Origin: JAICJC01 sp963709425
GTDB taxonomy: Bacteria > Actinomycetota > Thermoleophilia > Gaiellales > JAICJC01
Direction of reading: 5' to 3'
Length of the DNA stretch: 64,000 bases
Assembly: GCA_963709425.1 (NCBI GenBank)
Contig: CAVPWG010000004.1
Coordinates: forward strand, 372,001-436,000
The notes under the pieces were generated by a model. That model saw nothing but the letters and a program-made list of their open reading frames with translations, did not search any database and had not been told where the DNA came from. Numbering within the stretch: the stretch's first letter is position 1; every line of letters starts with the position of its first letter. Below, piece by piece: positions 34,159 through 42,541 of this stretch. The translations under genes and the position numbers were made by a program.

Positions 34159-35024
34159 TGTTCACGGTCGCGGAGCAGCGTGCGCTCGACCAGCTGTCCA
34201 CGCCGGGCGGCCGTCTGGGGATTCTGGCGGCCGATCAGCGCACGAAGCTCGTCGCGGCGCGCAAGGAGGCGGGCCTCCCTTCCGACCTCGAAGCGCTGCG
34301 CTCCTTCAAGCTGGATCTCGTCCAGGCGCTCGGCCAGCACGCACCGGGCGTGCTGCTCGATCCCGAGATCGCACTCCCCCACGTACTCGAGCACGGCGCG
34401 GTTCCCGCCCACACCGGGCTCCTGGTGTCTCTCGAGCGAAGCGGTTCGATGCCCGCGCCCGGGGGACTGCGAGCGGCCGAGCTCCTGCCCGCCGTCGGGG
34501 CGGCCGGCGTCCGCCGGCTGGGGGGCACCGCGGCGAAGCTCCTCGTACGGCTGCGCGCCGATCGCGAGGACACCGACGGCGCAAACGCTGAGGTGATCCG
34601 CTCGGCGGCGGCCGACTGCGCCGCCGCCCATTTGCTGCTCATCGTCGAGGTGCTCGTCTACCGGACCGACGACGAGGCGGCGTCGGCCTTCGCCGCCCGC
34701 CGCGCCGACCTGATCCGGGAGGCGGCGCTCCTCGCCGAGGCCTGCGGCGCCCGCTTCCTCAAGCTCGAGTACCCGGGCGACGCCGGCGGCTGCGAGGCGC
34801 TTACCGATGCGCTCGGAGCGCCGTGGGCGCTGCTCTCGGCCGGCGTCGACCACGAGACGTTCGCCGGCCAGCTCCGGACCGCGCTCGCGGCCGGCGCGGC
34901 GGGGTTCATCGCCGGACGCTCGATCTGGAAGGAGTCCGTCGCCATGGACCCCGAGGGCCGGCGCGCGTTCCTGCACGGCGAGGCGCGGCGACGGCTGGAC
35001 GAGCTCCTCGAGATGGTCGGGTAG
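34158..35024 (+). CDS. LacD/tagatose-bisphosphate aldolase family protein
   Basis: 288 aa from ATG 34158. Class I, LacD-like TIM barrel: RLGILAADQRTKLVAARKEA, SFKLDLVQAL, GVLLDPEI, GTAAKLLVRLRAD (probable Schiff-base Lys) and FLKLEYPGDAGG. Related enzymes cut tagatose 1,6-bisphosphate (LacD) or 6-deoxy-6-sulfofructose 1-phosphate (YihT) into two trioses. With a LacC-like kinase and an AgaS-like SIS protein nearby, the tagatose reading is preferred. It is the first gene of a three-gene operon; its TAG directly abuts the next ATG. Confidence 0.75.
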   Translation: MFTVAEQRALDQLSTPGGRLGILAADQRTKLVAARKEAGLPSDLEALRSFKLDLVQALGQHAPGVLLDPEIALPHVLEHGAVPAHTGLLVSLERSGSMPAPGGLRAAELLPAVGAAGVRRLGGTAAKLLVRLRADREDTDGANAEVIRSAAADCAAAHLLLIVEVLVYRTDDEAASAFAARRADLIREAALLAEACGARFLKLEYPGDAGGCEALTDALGAPWALLSAGVDHETFAGQLRTALAAGAAGFIAGRSIWKESVAMDPEGRRAFLHGEARRRLDELLEMVG

Positions 35025-35921
35025 ATGCCGCCGCCTGCCGCGTGCGACCTGCTGGTGGTGGGTGACTGCAATCCGGACCTGCTGCTCGTCGGCGGCGACC
35101 CGGTACCCGAGTTCGGCCAGCGCGAGCAGCTCGTCGACCGGGCCGTGCTCACGATCGGCGGCTCGGCCTCGATCACCGCATGCGGCGCCGCGCGGCTGGG
35201 CCTGTCGACGGCCCTGGTGGCGGCGGTCGGGTGCGATCACCTCGGCTCGCATGTGCTGGAGGAGGTGTCCGCGCGCGGAGTCGACGTGGCGGCGTGCCTG
35301 CGCCGCGAGGGCGACTCGACCGGCCTCACCGTCGTCCTGGCCCGGGGGGACGACCGTGCGATCCTGACCTCGATCGGCGCCATCGCCGCGCTGACGGGCG
35401 CCGACGTCGACGTCGACCTGGTCCGCTCGGCGCGGCACCTCCACATCGCCTCGTACTTCCTCCTGCACGGCCTCCAGCCGGGCCTCCCCGACCTCGTGGC
35501 GGCCGCGCACGCCGCCGGCATCACGGTTTCGCTCGACCCGCAGGACGACCCGGCCGGGCGCTGGGAGGCCGGGCTTCCCGAGCTCGTGAGGAGCGTCGAT
35601 CTGCTCTTCGTGAACGAGCGCGAGAGCGCCGGCATCGACACGAGCGCCTGCCCGCTGGTCATCGTGAAGCGCGGCCCCCGCGGGGCGCTCGCGCGCACCC
35701 AGGAGGGCGCGGTCGAGCATCCCGCGGTGCCGGTCGCCACGGTCGACGCCACGGGCGCCGGCGACAGCTTCGACGCCGGCTTTCTCGCGGCATGGCTCGC
35801 CGGCCGGCCCGTCGCAGATGCGCTCGCGCTGGCGTGCGCGTGCGGGGCGCTCTCGACGCGCGCGCCGGGCGGGACGGACGCCCAGCCGACGCTCGACGAG
35901 GCGCGGGCGGCTCTCGCATGA
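35025..35921 (+). CDS. PfkB family carbohydrate kinase
   Basis: 298 aa, ATG 35025 following the aldolase stop with no gap. Ribokinase fold: LLVVGDCNPDLLLVGGDP at the start, GGSASITACGAARLG (substrate lid), and VDATGAGDSFDAGFLAAW (anion hole and catalytic Asp). Because sugars enter by an ABC importer unphosphorylated, a kinase acting on the free sugar is needed; this gene is the best candidate for a galactosamine or hexose kinase. That role is inferred from context. Its stop overlaps the next start. Confidence 0.8.
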   Translation: MPPPAACDLLVVGDCNPDLLLVGGDPVPEFGQREQLVDRAVLTIGGSASITACGAARLGLSTALVAAVGCDHLGSHVLEEVSARGVDVAACLRREGDSTGLTVVLARGDDRAILTSIGAIAALTGADVDVDLVRSARHLHIASYFLLHGLQPGLPDLVAAAHAAGITVSLDPQDDPAGRWEAGLPELVRSVDLLFVNERESAGIDTSACPLVIVKRGPRGALARTQEGAVEHPAVPVATVDATGAGDSFDAGFLAAWLAGRPVADALALACACGALSTRAPGGTDAQPTLDEARAALA

Positions 35922-36820
35922 TCCTGTGCGTCGCCGCCAACCCGTCGATCGACCGCCTGTTCACCGTCGAGCGGCTCGTGCCGGGCAGCATCCACCGCCC
36001 CGCGGAGTTCGCCCAGGTGCCCGGTGGCAAGGGGCTGAACGTGGCCCGCGCGGCGACGGCCCTCGGCGGTGAGATCCAGGCCGCCGCCCTTCTCGGTGGG
36101 CACGCCGGAAGCTGGATCGCAGACCAGCTCGAGGCCGAGGGCGTGCCGCTCCGCGCGACGTGGGCGGCCGCCGAGACACGGTCGTCGCTCTCGGTCGCCG
36201 GTGCGGTCGAGGGGCTCACCGAGTTCTACGAGCACGGGCAGCCGGTGACGGACGGGGAGTGGACGGAATTCGCGCGGCTCGTCGCCGACCTCGCAGCGGG
36301 GGCGGCGTGGATGACCCTGTCGGGCTCGCTTCCGGTGGGGGCGCCGGCCGACGGCTACGTCCGGATGACCGGCCTGACCCGGGTCGCGTTCGACACCCGC
36401 GAAGCGGGGCTGGACGGCTCCCCCGACGTCGTGAAGCTGAACGCGGTCGAGGCCGCGCATGCGACGTCCACGGACGCGAGCGACCGCGCCGGGGCGATCG
36501 CCGCGGCCGCCGCGCTGCACGAGCGCACGGGCGGGGCCGCCGTCGTCACCCGCGGCGAGGACGGCGCGGTGATGGTGACTCCGGATGGGGGGCGGCTCGA
36601 GGGACGCGTGGGGGCTCGGGGCCCGTACCCGGTCGGAAGCGGCGACGCGTTCCTCGCCGGGCTCGTCGTTGCGCTCGACGGCGGCGCCGGCTGGCCCGAG
36701 GCCCTGCGGGCGGCGCTCGGAGCGGGCGCGGCCAACGCCGAGCGCCCGGGCGCCGGGCGCCTCGACCGATCACGCGCGGCCGAGCTCGCCGAGCAGGCGG
36801 CGGTTACACCCGCAGCGTGA
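35918..36820 (+). CDS. Hexose-phosphate kinase, LacC/1-phosphofructokinase family
   Basis: 300 aa from ATG 35918 (ATGA overlap). Starts MILCVAANPSIDRLFTVERL and has QVPGGKGLNVARAATALGG, the signature of LacC/FruK/PfkB-2 phosphosugar kinases. The ATP-site motif is YPVGSGDAFLAGLVVAL, with GSGD in place of GAGD. LacC phosphorylates tagatose 6-phosphate at C1, giving the aldolase substrate encoded two genes upstream. The gene converges on the ABC ATPase with a two-base gap. Fructose 1-phosphate kinase is the alternative. Confidence 0.75.
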   Translation: MILCVAANPSIDRLFTVERLVPGSIHRPAEFAQVPGGKGLNVARAATALGGEIQAAALLGGHAGSWIADQLEAEGVPLRATWAAAETRSSLSVAGAVEGLTEFYEHGQPVTDGEWTEFARLVADLAAGAAWMTLSGSLPVGAPADGYVRMTGLTRVAFDTREAGLDGSPDVVKLNAVEAAHATSTDASDRAGAIAAAAALHERTGGAAVVTRGEDGAVMVTPDGGRLEGRVGARGPYPVGSGDAFLAGLVVALDGGAGWPEALRAALGAGAANAERPGAGRLDRSRAAELAEQAAVTPAA

Positions 36821-36822
36821 CC

Positions 36823-37842
36823 TCAGCGGTCGACCCGCTCGCCGCTCGCTTCGTCGAACAGGTGCACCTCGCCGGCGGGGACGGTCAGGGCCACCCGCTC
36901 GCCCGGCGACACCTGTGCGCTCCCGGCCAGCCGCGCGACCACGGCGTCTCCCCCATCCGTCACGCCGTGCACGAAGACGTCGCTCCCGAGCGGCTCGACC
37001 ACCTCGGCCAGCACGTCGAGCACGATCCCGCCGGTGCTCTCGGCCGCCGGACGCAGGAGCTCCGGGCGGATGCCGGCGACGACTCCGGCCGCCTCGCCGG
37101 CCACCGGCCCCGGCAGGAGGTTCATCGCGGGGCTGCCGACGAACCGGGCGACGAAGATGTTCCGCGGCTTCCGGTAGATCTCCTCGGGCGTCCCCACCTG
37201 CTGAAGCCGGCCGGTGTCCATCACGGCGATGCGGTCTCCCAGCGTCATCGCCTCCACCTGGTCGTGGGTGACGAAGATCATCGTCGTCTCGAGGCGTGCG
37301 TGCAGCCGCTTCAGCTCGGCACGGAGCTCGGCGCGCAGCTTGGCGTCGAGGTTCGAAAGCGGCTCGTCGAGGAGGAATGCCACCGGCTCGCGGATGAGCG
37401 CCCGGCCCATCGCCACCCGCTGGCGCTGTCCACCCGAGAGCTGCGCGGGCTTGCGCCCGAGGAGCTCGGTCAGCTCGAGCATCTCGGCCACGTCGTCCAC
37501 CCGCCGCGCCACGTCGGCCCGCGGCATTCGACGCCGCTGGAGCGGGAACGCCAGGTTCTTGCGGACCGTCATGTGCGGATAGAGGGCGTAGCTCTGGAAC
37601 ACCATCGCGATGTCGCGCGCGGCCGGCGACAGGCCCGCCACGTCGCGGTCGCCGATCGCGATCGTGCCCGAGGTGGGGTGCTCGAGCCCCGCCACCATCC
37701 GTAGCGCGGTCGACTTGCCGCACCCCGACGGTCCGACCAGCACCATCAGCTCCCCGTCCGCCACCTCGAGGTCGAGCGCGTCGACCGCCCTCGTGTCGTC
37801 GCCGAAGACCTTCGTCACCGACCGGAACTCGACGCGAGCCAC
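36823..37842 (-). CDS. Sugar ABC transporter ATP-binding protein (UgpC/MsmK/MalK-like)
   Basis: 339 aa from GTG 37842 (VARVEFRSVTKVF). Walker A GPSGCGKST, Q-loop MVFQSYALYPHMTV, signature QLSGGQRQRVAMGRAL, Walker B FLLDEPLSNLDA, H-loop FVTHDQVEA. The C-terminal TOBE/OB regulatory domain of CUT1-family ATPases follows (AGIRPELLRPAAE, then SPGERVALTVPAGEVHLFDE). Last gene of the SIS-binding protein-permease-permease-ATPase operon, five bases after the permease. A dedicated ATPase inside a sugar operon fits a single-substrate importer. Confidence 0.9.
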   Translation of the reverse strand: MARVEFRSVTKVFGDDTRAVDALDLEVADGELMVLVGPSGCGKSTALRMVAGLEHPTSGTIAIGDRDVAGLSPAARDIAMVFQSYALYPHMTVRKNLAFPLQRRRMPRADVARRVDDVAEMLELTELLGRKPAQLSGGQRQRVAMGRALIREPVAFLLDEPLSNLDAKLRAELRAELKRLHARLETTMIFVTHDQVEAMTLGDRIAVMDTGRLQQVGTPEEIYRKPRNIFVARFVGSPAMNLLPGPVAGEAAGVVAGIRPELLRPAAESTGGIVLDVLAEVVEPLGSDVFVHGVTDGGDAVVARLAGSAQVSPGERVALTVPAGEVHLFDEASGERVDR

Positions 37843-37847
37843 CGGCC

Positions 37848-38666
37848 CTATCCCTTGACACCTGTGGAGGCGAGCGACTGCACGAACCACCGCTGGGCGA
37901 AGATGAACACCAGCAGCATCGGCGCGAGCGCCATCACGTTGCCGGCCATGAGGAGCGTCCAATTGGTCTGGTGCGCTCCCTGGAACGAGGCCAGCCCCAG
38001 CTGCACCGTGCTGTGGCTGGTCGTCGAGATGACGATGAGCGGCCACAGGAAGTCGTTCCACGTCCACAGGAACGTGACGATGGCGAGGGTCGCGAGCGCG
38101 GGCATCGAGAGCGGCAGCACGATGCGGAAGAGCACCCCCAGCCGCGAGCAGCCGTCGATCCGGGCGGCCTCCTCGAGCTCGACCGGGAGCGTCCGGAAGA
38201 ACTGGCGCAGGAGGAAGATCCCAAACGGCGTCACCAGGTTCGGAACGATCAGCGCTCCCAGCGAGTCGACCAGGCCCAGGTGCTGGACGATCAGGAACGT
38301 CGGGATCATGGTGACCTGAAACGGCACCATGAGCGTCGCCAGGAGCGCGATGAACGTCACGTCGCGGCCGAAGAACCGAAGCCTTGCGAATGCGTAGCCG
38401 GCGAGGCTGCACAGGAGCAGGTTCCCCGCGACAGCGGCGCACGTCACGATCAGGCTGTTGGCGAAGAACCGGCCGAACGGCGCGGCGTCGAGCGCATCCG
38501 GGTAGTTCTGCCAGTGGATCCCCGACGGGACGAGCGTCGGCGGGAAGTGGCGCGACTCCGGCAGCGTCTCGATCGACGTCACGAGCATCCACACGAGCGG
38601 TACCAGCATCAACGCCGCGAGCGGAACCAGGACGAGGTGCCGCGGGTTGAACGGCCACGTCCTCAT
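37848..38666 (-). CDS. Sugar ABC transporter permease (MalG-like, CUT1)
   Basis: 272 aa, six helices, from ATG 38666 overlapping the upstream permease stop (ATGA). The ATPase-docking EAA loop is VELEEAARIDGCSRLGVLFR. Ends LASTGVKG, the typical CUT1 MalG C-terminus. It forms the channel with the MalF-like partner. Confidence 0.9.
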   Translation of the reverse strand: MRTWPFNPRHLVLVPLAALMLVPLVWMLVTSIETLPESRHFPPTLVPSGIHWQNYPDALDAAPFGRFFANSLIVTCAAVAGNLLLCSLAGYAFARLRFFGRDVTFIALLATLMVPFQVTMIPTFLIVQHLGLVDSLGALIVPNLVTPFGIFLLRQFFRTLPVELEEAARIDGCSRLGVLFRIVLPLSMPALATLAIVTFLWTWNDFLWPLIVISTTSHSTVQLGLASFQGAHQTNWTLLMAGNVMALAPMLLVFIFAQRWFVQSLASTGVKG

Positions 38667-39547
38667 GAGGTGTAGTGGACGCGCCGGTTCCCGAGCCAAA
38701 GCTGGAACACCGAGAACACGAGCGTGATGAGGAACAGCACCTCGGCCACGGCTGCCGCGTATCCAGCGTGGAAGAGCTCGAACGCCTGGTTGTAGAGGTA
38801 GTAGACGAGCACCGTCGTCGCGTGCAGCGGCCCGCCGCGGGTGGTCACGTAGATCTCGTCGAACACCTGGAGCGCGTTGATCGTCGACCACACGATCAGA
38901 AAGAGCGTCGCCGGCGAGAGCAGCGGCCAGACGACGTGCCGGAACGTCGCCCACCGGCCGGCGCCGTCGAGCTGGGCCGCCTCCAGGAGATCCTCCGGGA
39001 CGCCCTGGAGGGCCGCCAGGTAGATGATGACGTCGAAGCCGAGCCACCCCCAGACCGTCATTGCGACGATTGCGTACAGGGCCTGGTCGGGATCCTGGAA
39101 GAACCCGTACGGCCCCAGCCCGACCTTTCCCAGAAGGAAGTTGGCGAGGCCGTAGGTCGGGTCGAGCAGCCAGTTGAAGATGATCCCGGTGGCGACGGTC
39201 GAGGTCGCCACCGGCACGAAGACCGCGGTGCGGTAGAAGCGCGAGAACCGGATCGGGCGGTGGAGCAGGAGCGCGACGCCCATCGCACCGCCCACCGACA
39301 AGGGCACGAAGAGGGCCGTGTAGACGAGCGTGCGGCGGATCGAGTCGCGGAAGACCGGGTCGTGGACAAGCGCCCGGTAGTTGTCCGCACCGACCCACGT
39401 CGGGGCCGTGAGCAGGTCGTTCTGCTGGAAGGAGAGCAGGAGCGCCCAGCCGATCGGCAGGATCCCGAAGACGCCGATCAGGACCACGGCGGGAAGGACG
39501 AACAGCCAGCCCGCCAGGTGGTCAGAGCCGAGCGCTCGTTGGATCAC
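38663..39547 (-). CDS. Sugar ABC transporter permease (MalF-like, CUT1)
   Basis: 294 aa from ATG 39547, six helices starting LAGWLFVLPAVVLIGVFGI. The EAA loop is VPEDLLEAAQLDGAGRWATF, followed by the conserved FRHVVWPLLSPATLFL. It lies three bases after the binding-protein gene and overlaps its partner permease, so the channel pair is co-translated. Confidence 0.9.
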   Translation of the reverse strand: MIQRALGSDHLAGWLFVLPAVVLIGVFGILPIGWALLLSFQQNDLLTAPTWVGADNYRALVHDPVFRDSIRRTLVYTALFVPLSVGGAMGVALLLHRPIRFSRFYRTAVFVPVATSTVATGIIFNWLLDPTYGLANFLLGKVGLGPYGFFQDPDQALYAIVAMTVWGWLGFDVIIYLAALQGVPEDLLEAAQLDGAGRWATFRHVVWPLLSPATLFLIVWSTINALQVFDEIYVTTRGGPLHATTVLVYYLYNQAFELFHAGYAAAVAEVLFLITLVFSVFQLWLGNRRVHYTS

Positions 39548-39550
39548 GGC

Positions 39551-40822
39551 CTAGCCCTGCGCGAGGATCTGGTCGACCTGCTGCGCCGCCTGGTCGAGCG
39601 CCTGTTGGGGCTGGGCCTTGCCGAGCAGGATGGCTTGGATCGCCTGCCCCATCGCCTGGGAGATCTCGTTGTAGGTCGGGAGCACAGGCCGCGCCTTCAC
39701 CGCGTTCTTCTCGTTTTCGACGAAGGTCGCCACGCCGTTGTACTTGGCCGTGTACTTCGGGTAGTCGGGCGCCTGGGTCTGGGAGGCCCGGATCGGCAGG
39801 TCGCCGGTCGCGATCGACCACTGCATCGCCTGGTCGGTGGAGGTGAACCACTTGAGGAACGTCCAGGCCGCGTTTCGGCGGTCGTCGCCGTTGTCGAGCA
39901 TCACCCACTGGTCGGGGCCCGAGATCGTCTGGTGGTTCTGGTTGCCGGGGAGGATCTGGATGCCGTAGTCGACGTCCGGGAACCCGGAGAGATCCCACGG
40001 CCCTGTGAACAGCATGCCGATCTTGCCCGAGTTGAAGAGGTTGGCGTAGTTGCCGTTGCCGTTGTCGAGGTAGACGGAGTGGTCGACGGTGGCCATCTGC
40101 TGAAGCAGGGTGGCCGCCGCGACGCCGGCCGGCGAGTTGAACGCCGCGTGCTTCTGGTCGGGCGTCAGGATGTCGCCTCCGGCCTGCCACAGCAGCGCGT
40201 CGAACCGCCACACCGTGTCCTCGCTCGCGTCGTTCACATAGGCCCAGCCAAACTGCTTGGCCGACGGGTCGGTGAGGCGCTTGGCCGCCGCGCGGAAGTC
40301 GTCCCATGTCCAGTCGGCGGTCGGGTAGGACAGGCCGGCCTGGTCGAACAGCTTCTTGTTGTAGACGAGCGCGAGGTTGTCGACCAGCGCCGGGACGCCG
40401 ACGATCTTGGGGCCGACGGTCACCGCCTGGCGCTCGGCCGGCCAGAAGTCGTTCCAGTTGATCGACGGGTCGGCCTTGATGAGCGGCGCCACGTCGACGG
40501 CGCGCGGCGTGCGGGCCATGTTCGCGGCCCACGAGCCGTACAGGTACACGATGTCGGGATAGGAGCCGCCGCGGATCGCGGTCAGCACCTTCTGGAGGGC
40601 GTAGTCGGCGTTGCCGTAGTTCTGGACGGTGACGTGGATCTTGGGGTGCGTCGCGTTGAAGCGCTTCGCCGCGTCGGCGAGCGCCTTGCCCTCGACGTCG
40701 ACATACCCGTGCCACAGCACGACCTTGACCTGGCCGCCGTTCGACGAGCCGGAGCCCGAGCCGCCGCAGCCGGCGACGAGGACGAGCAGGAGAGCGGTGA
40801 CGAGCAGGAGCGAGCGTCTCAT
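39551..40822 (-). CDS. Sugar ABC transporter substrate-binding lipoprotein
   Basis: 423 aa from ATG 40822. Lipoprotein signal: LLLVTALLLVLVAGCGGSGS, with the lipobox Cys at about residue 22. Mature SBP_bac_1 fold: VKVVLWHGYVDVEGKALADA, KIHVTVQNYGNADYALQKVL, LVYNKKLFDQAGL, then GKIGMLFTGPWDLSGFP. Trp and Tyr are frequent, as in carbohydrate stacking sites. CUT1 binding proteins usually capture di- to oligosaccharides, in keeping with GH114-released fragments. ATG overlaps the SIS stop. Confidence 0.9.
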   Translation of the reverse strand: MRRSLLLVTALLLVLVAGCGGSGSGSSNGGQVKVVLWHGYVDVEGKALADAAKRFNATHPKIHVTVQNYGNADYALQKVLTAIRGGSYPDIVYLYGSWAANMARTPRAVDVAPLIKADPSINWNDFWPAERQAVTVGPKIVGVPALVDNLALVYNKKLFDQAGLSYPTADWTWDDFRAAAKRLTDPSAKQFGWAYVNDASEDTVWRFDALLWQAGGDILTPDQKHAAFNSPAGVAAATLLQQMATVDHSVYLDNGNGNYANLFNSGKIGMLFTGPWDLSGFPDVDYGIQILPGNQNHQTISGPDQWVMLDNGDDRRNAAWTFLKWFTSTDQAMQWSIATGDLPIRASQTQAPDYPKYTAKYNGVATFVENEKNAVKARPVLPTYNEISQAMGQAIQAILLGKAQPQQALDQAAQQVDQILAQG

Positions 40823-41691
40823 GGGAGCACCACCGATCGTGTCAGGTTGCGGGGGTTTGACGGGTCGAGCCCGCGCGCATCTGCAAGCGCGATCGCGAGC
40901 CGGTGGGCGAGGACGAGCGAGGCGAGGGGCTCCGCATCCGGTTCGAGGAGGGTCGCCCCCGTCGCGCGGATGTCGGATTCGAGGTCGGGGTCGAGCGCAC
41001 CGATGGGAACCACGAGGGTGCGGGAGTCGGCGGTCGCGATCGGGCCGTGCCGGTACTCCATCGCGGGGTAGGCCTCGCTCCATGCGCGGGCCGCCTCGCG
41101 CAGCTTGAGCGCCGCCTCGTGCGCCAGCCCGACCGTCCACCCCCGGCCCAGGAAGTGGAAGCGGTCGAACCCGGCGGGGTCGATCGGGACCGGCCGCTCG
41201 AGGACCTCGTCGGCGGCGGCGGCGGCCGCAGACGAGTCGATGCCCAGGTGCGCTCTCAGGAGGACGAGCGCCGCGGTGGCGAACCTGGTCTGCACCACGG
41301 ACCGCTCGTCCGCGAACGGCAGCGTCACGACCCGCCCCGCCGCCCGGGCGAGCGGGCTGTCGGCGACCGCCGTGATCGCCACCGTCGGAACGCGCTCGCC
41401 GATGACCGCGACGGCATCGAGCACCTCGGTCGTCGTGCCCGACCGCGAGACGGCGAGCAGCTCATCGTACGCGCGGCCGGTCGGGAACTCGGACGCCGGG
41501 AACGCGTCCGTCTCCCCGAGCCCGGCAGCCTCCCGGAGCGCCGCGTACGCGGCGGCGACGTAGAGCGACGTGCCGCAGCCGACGGCGGCCACGCGCGCGC
41601 CGTGGCGGGGCAGGAGGCTGCCGGTTTCGAGCCGGGCCGCCTGGCGCCACACCGCAGGCTGGCTGGCGACCTCCTGCTCGATTGCGCTCAT
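40819..41691 (-). CDS. SIS domain sugar-phosphate isomerase/deaminase (AgaS/GlmS-isomerase-like)
   Basis: 290 aa from ATG 41691, two SIS domains and no glutaminase domain. Phosphosugar loops: VAAVGCGTSLYVAAAYAALR and LLAVSRSGTTTEVLDAV in the first, HFLGRGWTVGLAHEAALKLR and AMEYRHGPIATADSRTLV in the second. The last motif with the EYRHGP His is typical of hexosamine-phosphate deaminases and isomerases such as AgaS, which turns galactosamine 6-phosphate into tagatose 6-phosphate plus ammonia. First gene of the importer operon, opposite deoR. FrlB-like fructosamine deglycase is an alternative. Confidence 0.75.
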   Translation of the reverse strand: MSAIEQEVASQPAVWRQAARLETGSLLPRHGARVAAVGCGTSLYVAAAYAALREAAGLGETDAFPASEFPTGRAYDELLAVSRSGTTTEVLDAVAVIGERVPTVAITAVADSPLARAAGRVVTLPFADERSVVQTRFATAALVLLRAHLGIDSSAAAAAADEVLERPVPIDPAGFDRFHFLGRGWTVGLAHEAALKLREAARAWSEAYPAMEYRHGPIATADSRTLVVPIGALDPDLESDIRATGATLLEPDAEPLASLVLAHRLAIALADARGLDPSNPRNLTRSVVLP

Positions 41692-41692
41692 A

Positions 41693-41758
41693 TCAGATGA
41701 CTTTATGCCGAAAACGATCAGATATCAACGAGCTTCCTGCTCGTTTGGCCGGTACACT
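41693..41758. promoter_or_regulatory. deoR/SIS divergent promoter with putative DeoR operators
   Basis: AACGAGC (41727-41733) and GCTCGTT (41739-41745) form an inverted repeat around TTCCT. The minus strand of 41734-41746 reads AAACGAGCAGGAA, matching 12 of 13 bases at 34146-34158. TCAGAT occurs twice (41693-41698, 41718-41723). TACACT at 41753-41758 is a -10 for deoR six bases before its ATG, so that transcript is nearly leaderless. Confidence 0.6.
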
Positions 41759-41764
41759 GGCCCG

Positions 41765-42541
41765 ATGCGGCAGGCGGACCGGTTCGGGGTGATCGTCGAG
41801 CGGCTGTCCGCGGACGGCTCGGTCGCGGTCGGAGACCTGGCCGGCGAGCTCGGCGTGTCGGCTGCCACCGTCCGGCGGGATCTCGCGCTCATGGAGGAGC
41901 AGCGCCTGCTCGACCGCACCCACGGCGGCGCGGTCGCCCACGGCGTCCTCTACGAGCTCCCGCTTCGCTACCGCAGCGCCCGCCACCAGGAGCAGAAGGC
42001 CCGGATCGCGCGTGCGGCGGCCGCACGCGTCGCGGATGGCTCGGCGATCGGCATGACGGGCGGGACGACGACCACCGAGGTGGCGCGCGCGCTGGCCGAC
42101 CGCGACCGGCTCACGGTCGTGACCAACTCGCTCAGCATCGCATCGGAGCTGGCCGTGCGGCCGAACCTGAAGCTGGTCGTGACGGGCGGCGTCGCCCGCA
42201 CCGAGTCCTATGAGCTGGTCGGCCCGCTCGCCGAGAGCGCGCTCGCGAGCCTGAACCTCGACCTGGTCGTGATCGGCGTCGACGGGATCGACGTCCACGC
42301 CGGCTTCACCACCCACCACGAGGTCGAGGCGCACACGAACCGCGCCCTCATCGAGCGCGCCCGCCAGGTCATCGTCGCGGCCGACAGCTCGAAGATCGGC
42401 CAGGTCGCCTTCGCCCGGATCTGCGACCTGGACGAGGTGCACGAGGTGATCACCGACGCGGCCGCCGACCCCACCCAGATCGAGGCGATCCGCGCAGCCG
42501 GGTGCGCAGTCACCCTCGTCGAGGCGGGGCCGGCGCGGTAG
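41765..42541 (+). CDS. DeoR/GlpR family transcriptional regulator
   Basis: 258 aa from ATG 41765. Helix-turn-helix: RLSADGSVAVGDLAGELGVS then AATVRRDLALMEEQRLLDRT, ending in the family's THGGAV. The DeoR C-terminal sugar-phosphate sensor follows: SAIGMTGGTTTTEVARAL, VVTNSLSIASEL, VTGGVARTESYELVGPLAE and VAADSSKIGQVAF. Such proteins are relieved by phosphorylated sugars, e.g. AgaR by GalN-6-P or LacR by tagatose-6-P. It is divergent from the SIS-importer operon and likely represses both arms of the locus. Confidence 0.9.
   Translation: MRQADRFGVIVERLSADGSVAVGDLAGELGVSAATVRRDLALMEEQRLLDRTHGGAVAHGVLYELPLRYRSARHQEQKARIARAAAARVADGSAIGMTGGTTTTEVARALADRDRLTVVTNSLSIASELAVRPNLKLVVTGGVARTESYELVGPLAESALASLNLDLVVIGVDGIDVHAGFTTHHEVEAHTNRALIERARQVIVAADSSKIGQVAFARICDLDEVHEVITDAAADPTQIEAIRAAGCAVTLVEAGPAR

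Noticed and set aside
31165..42541. Sulfoglycolysis (sulfoquinovose) as an explanation for the sugar locus
   Set aside because: A YihT-like aldolase, a PfkB kinase and DeoR also fit, but the GH4 is MelA-like, GH114 and a LacC-like kinase are present, and no YihQ, YihS, YihU or sulfonate exporter is seen.
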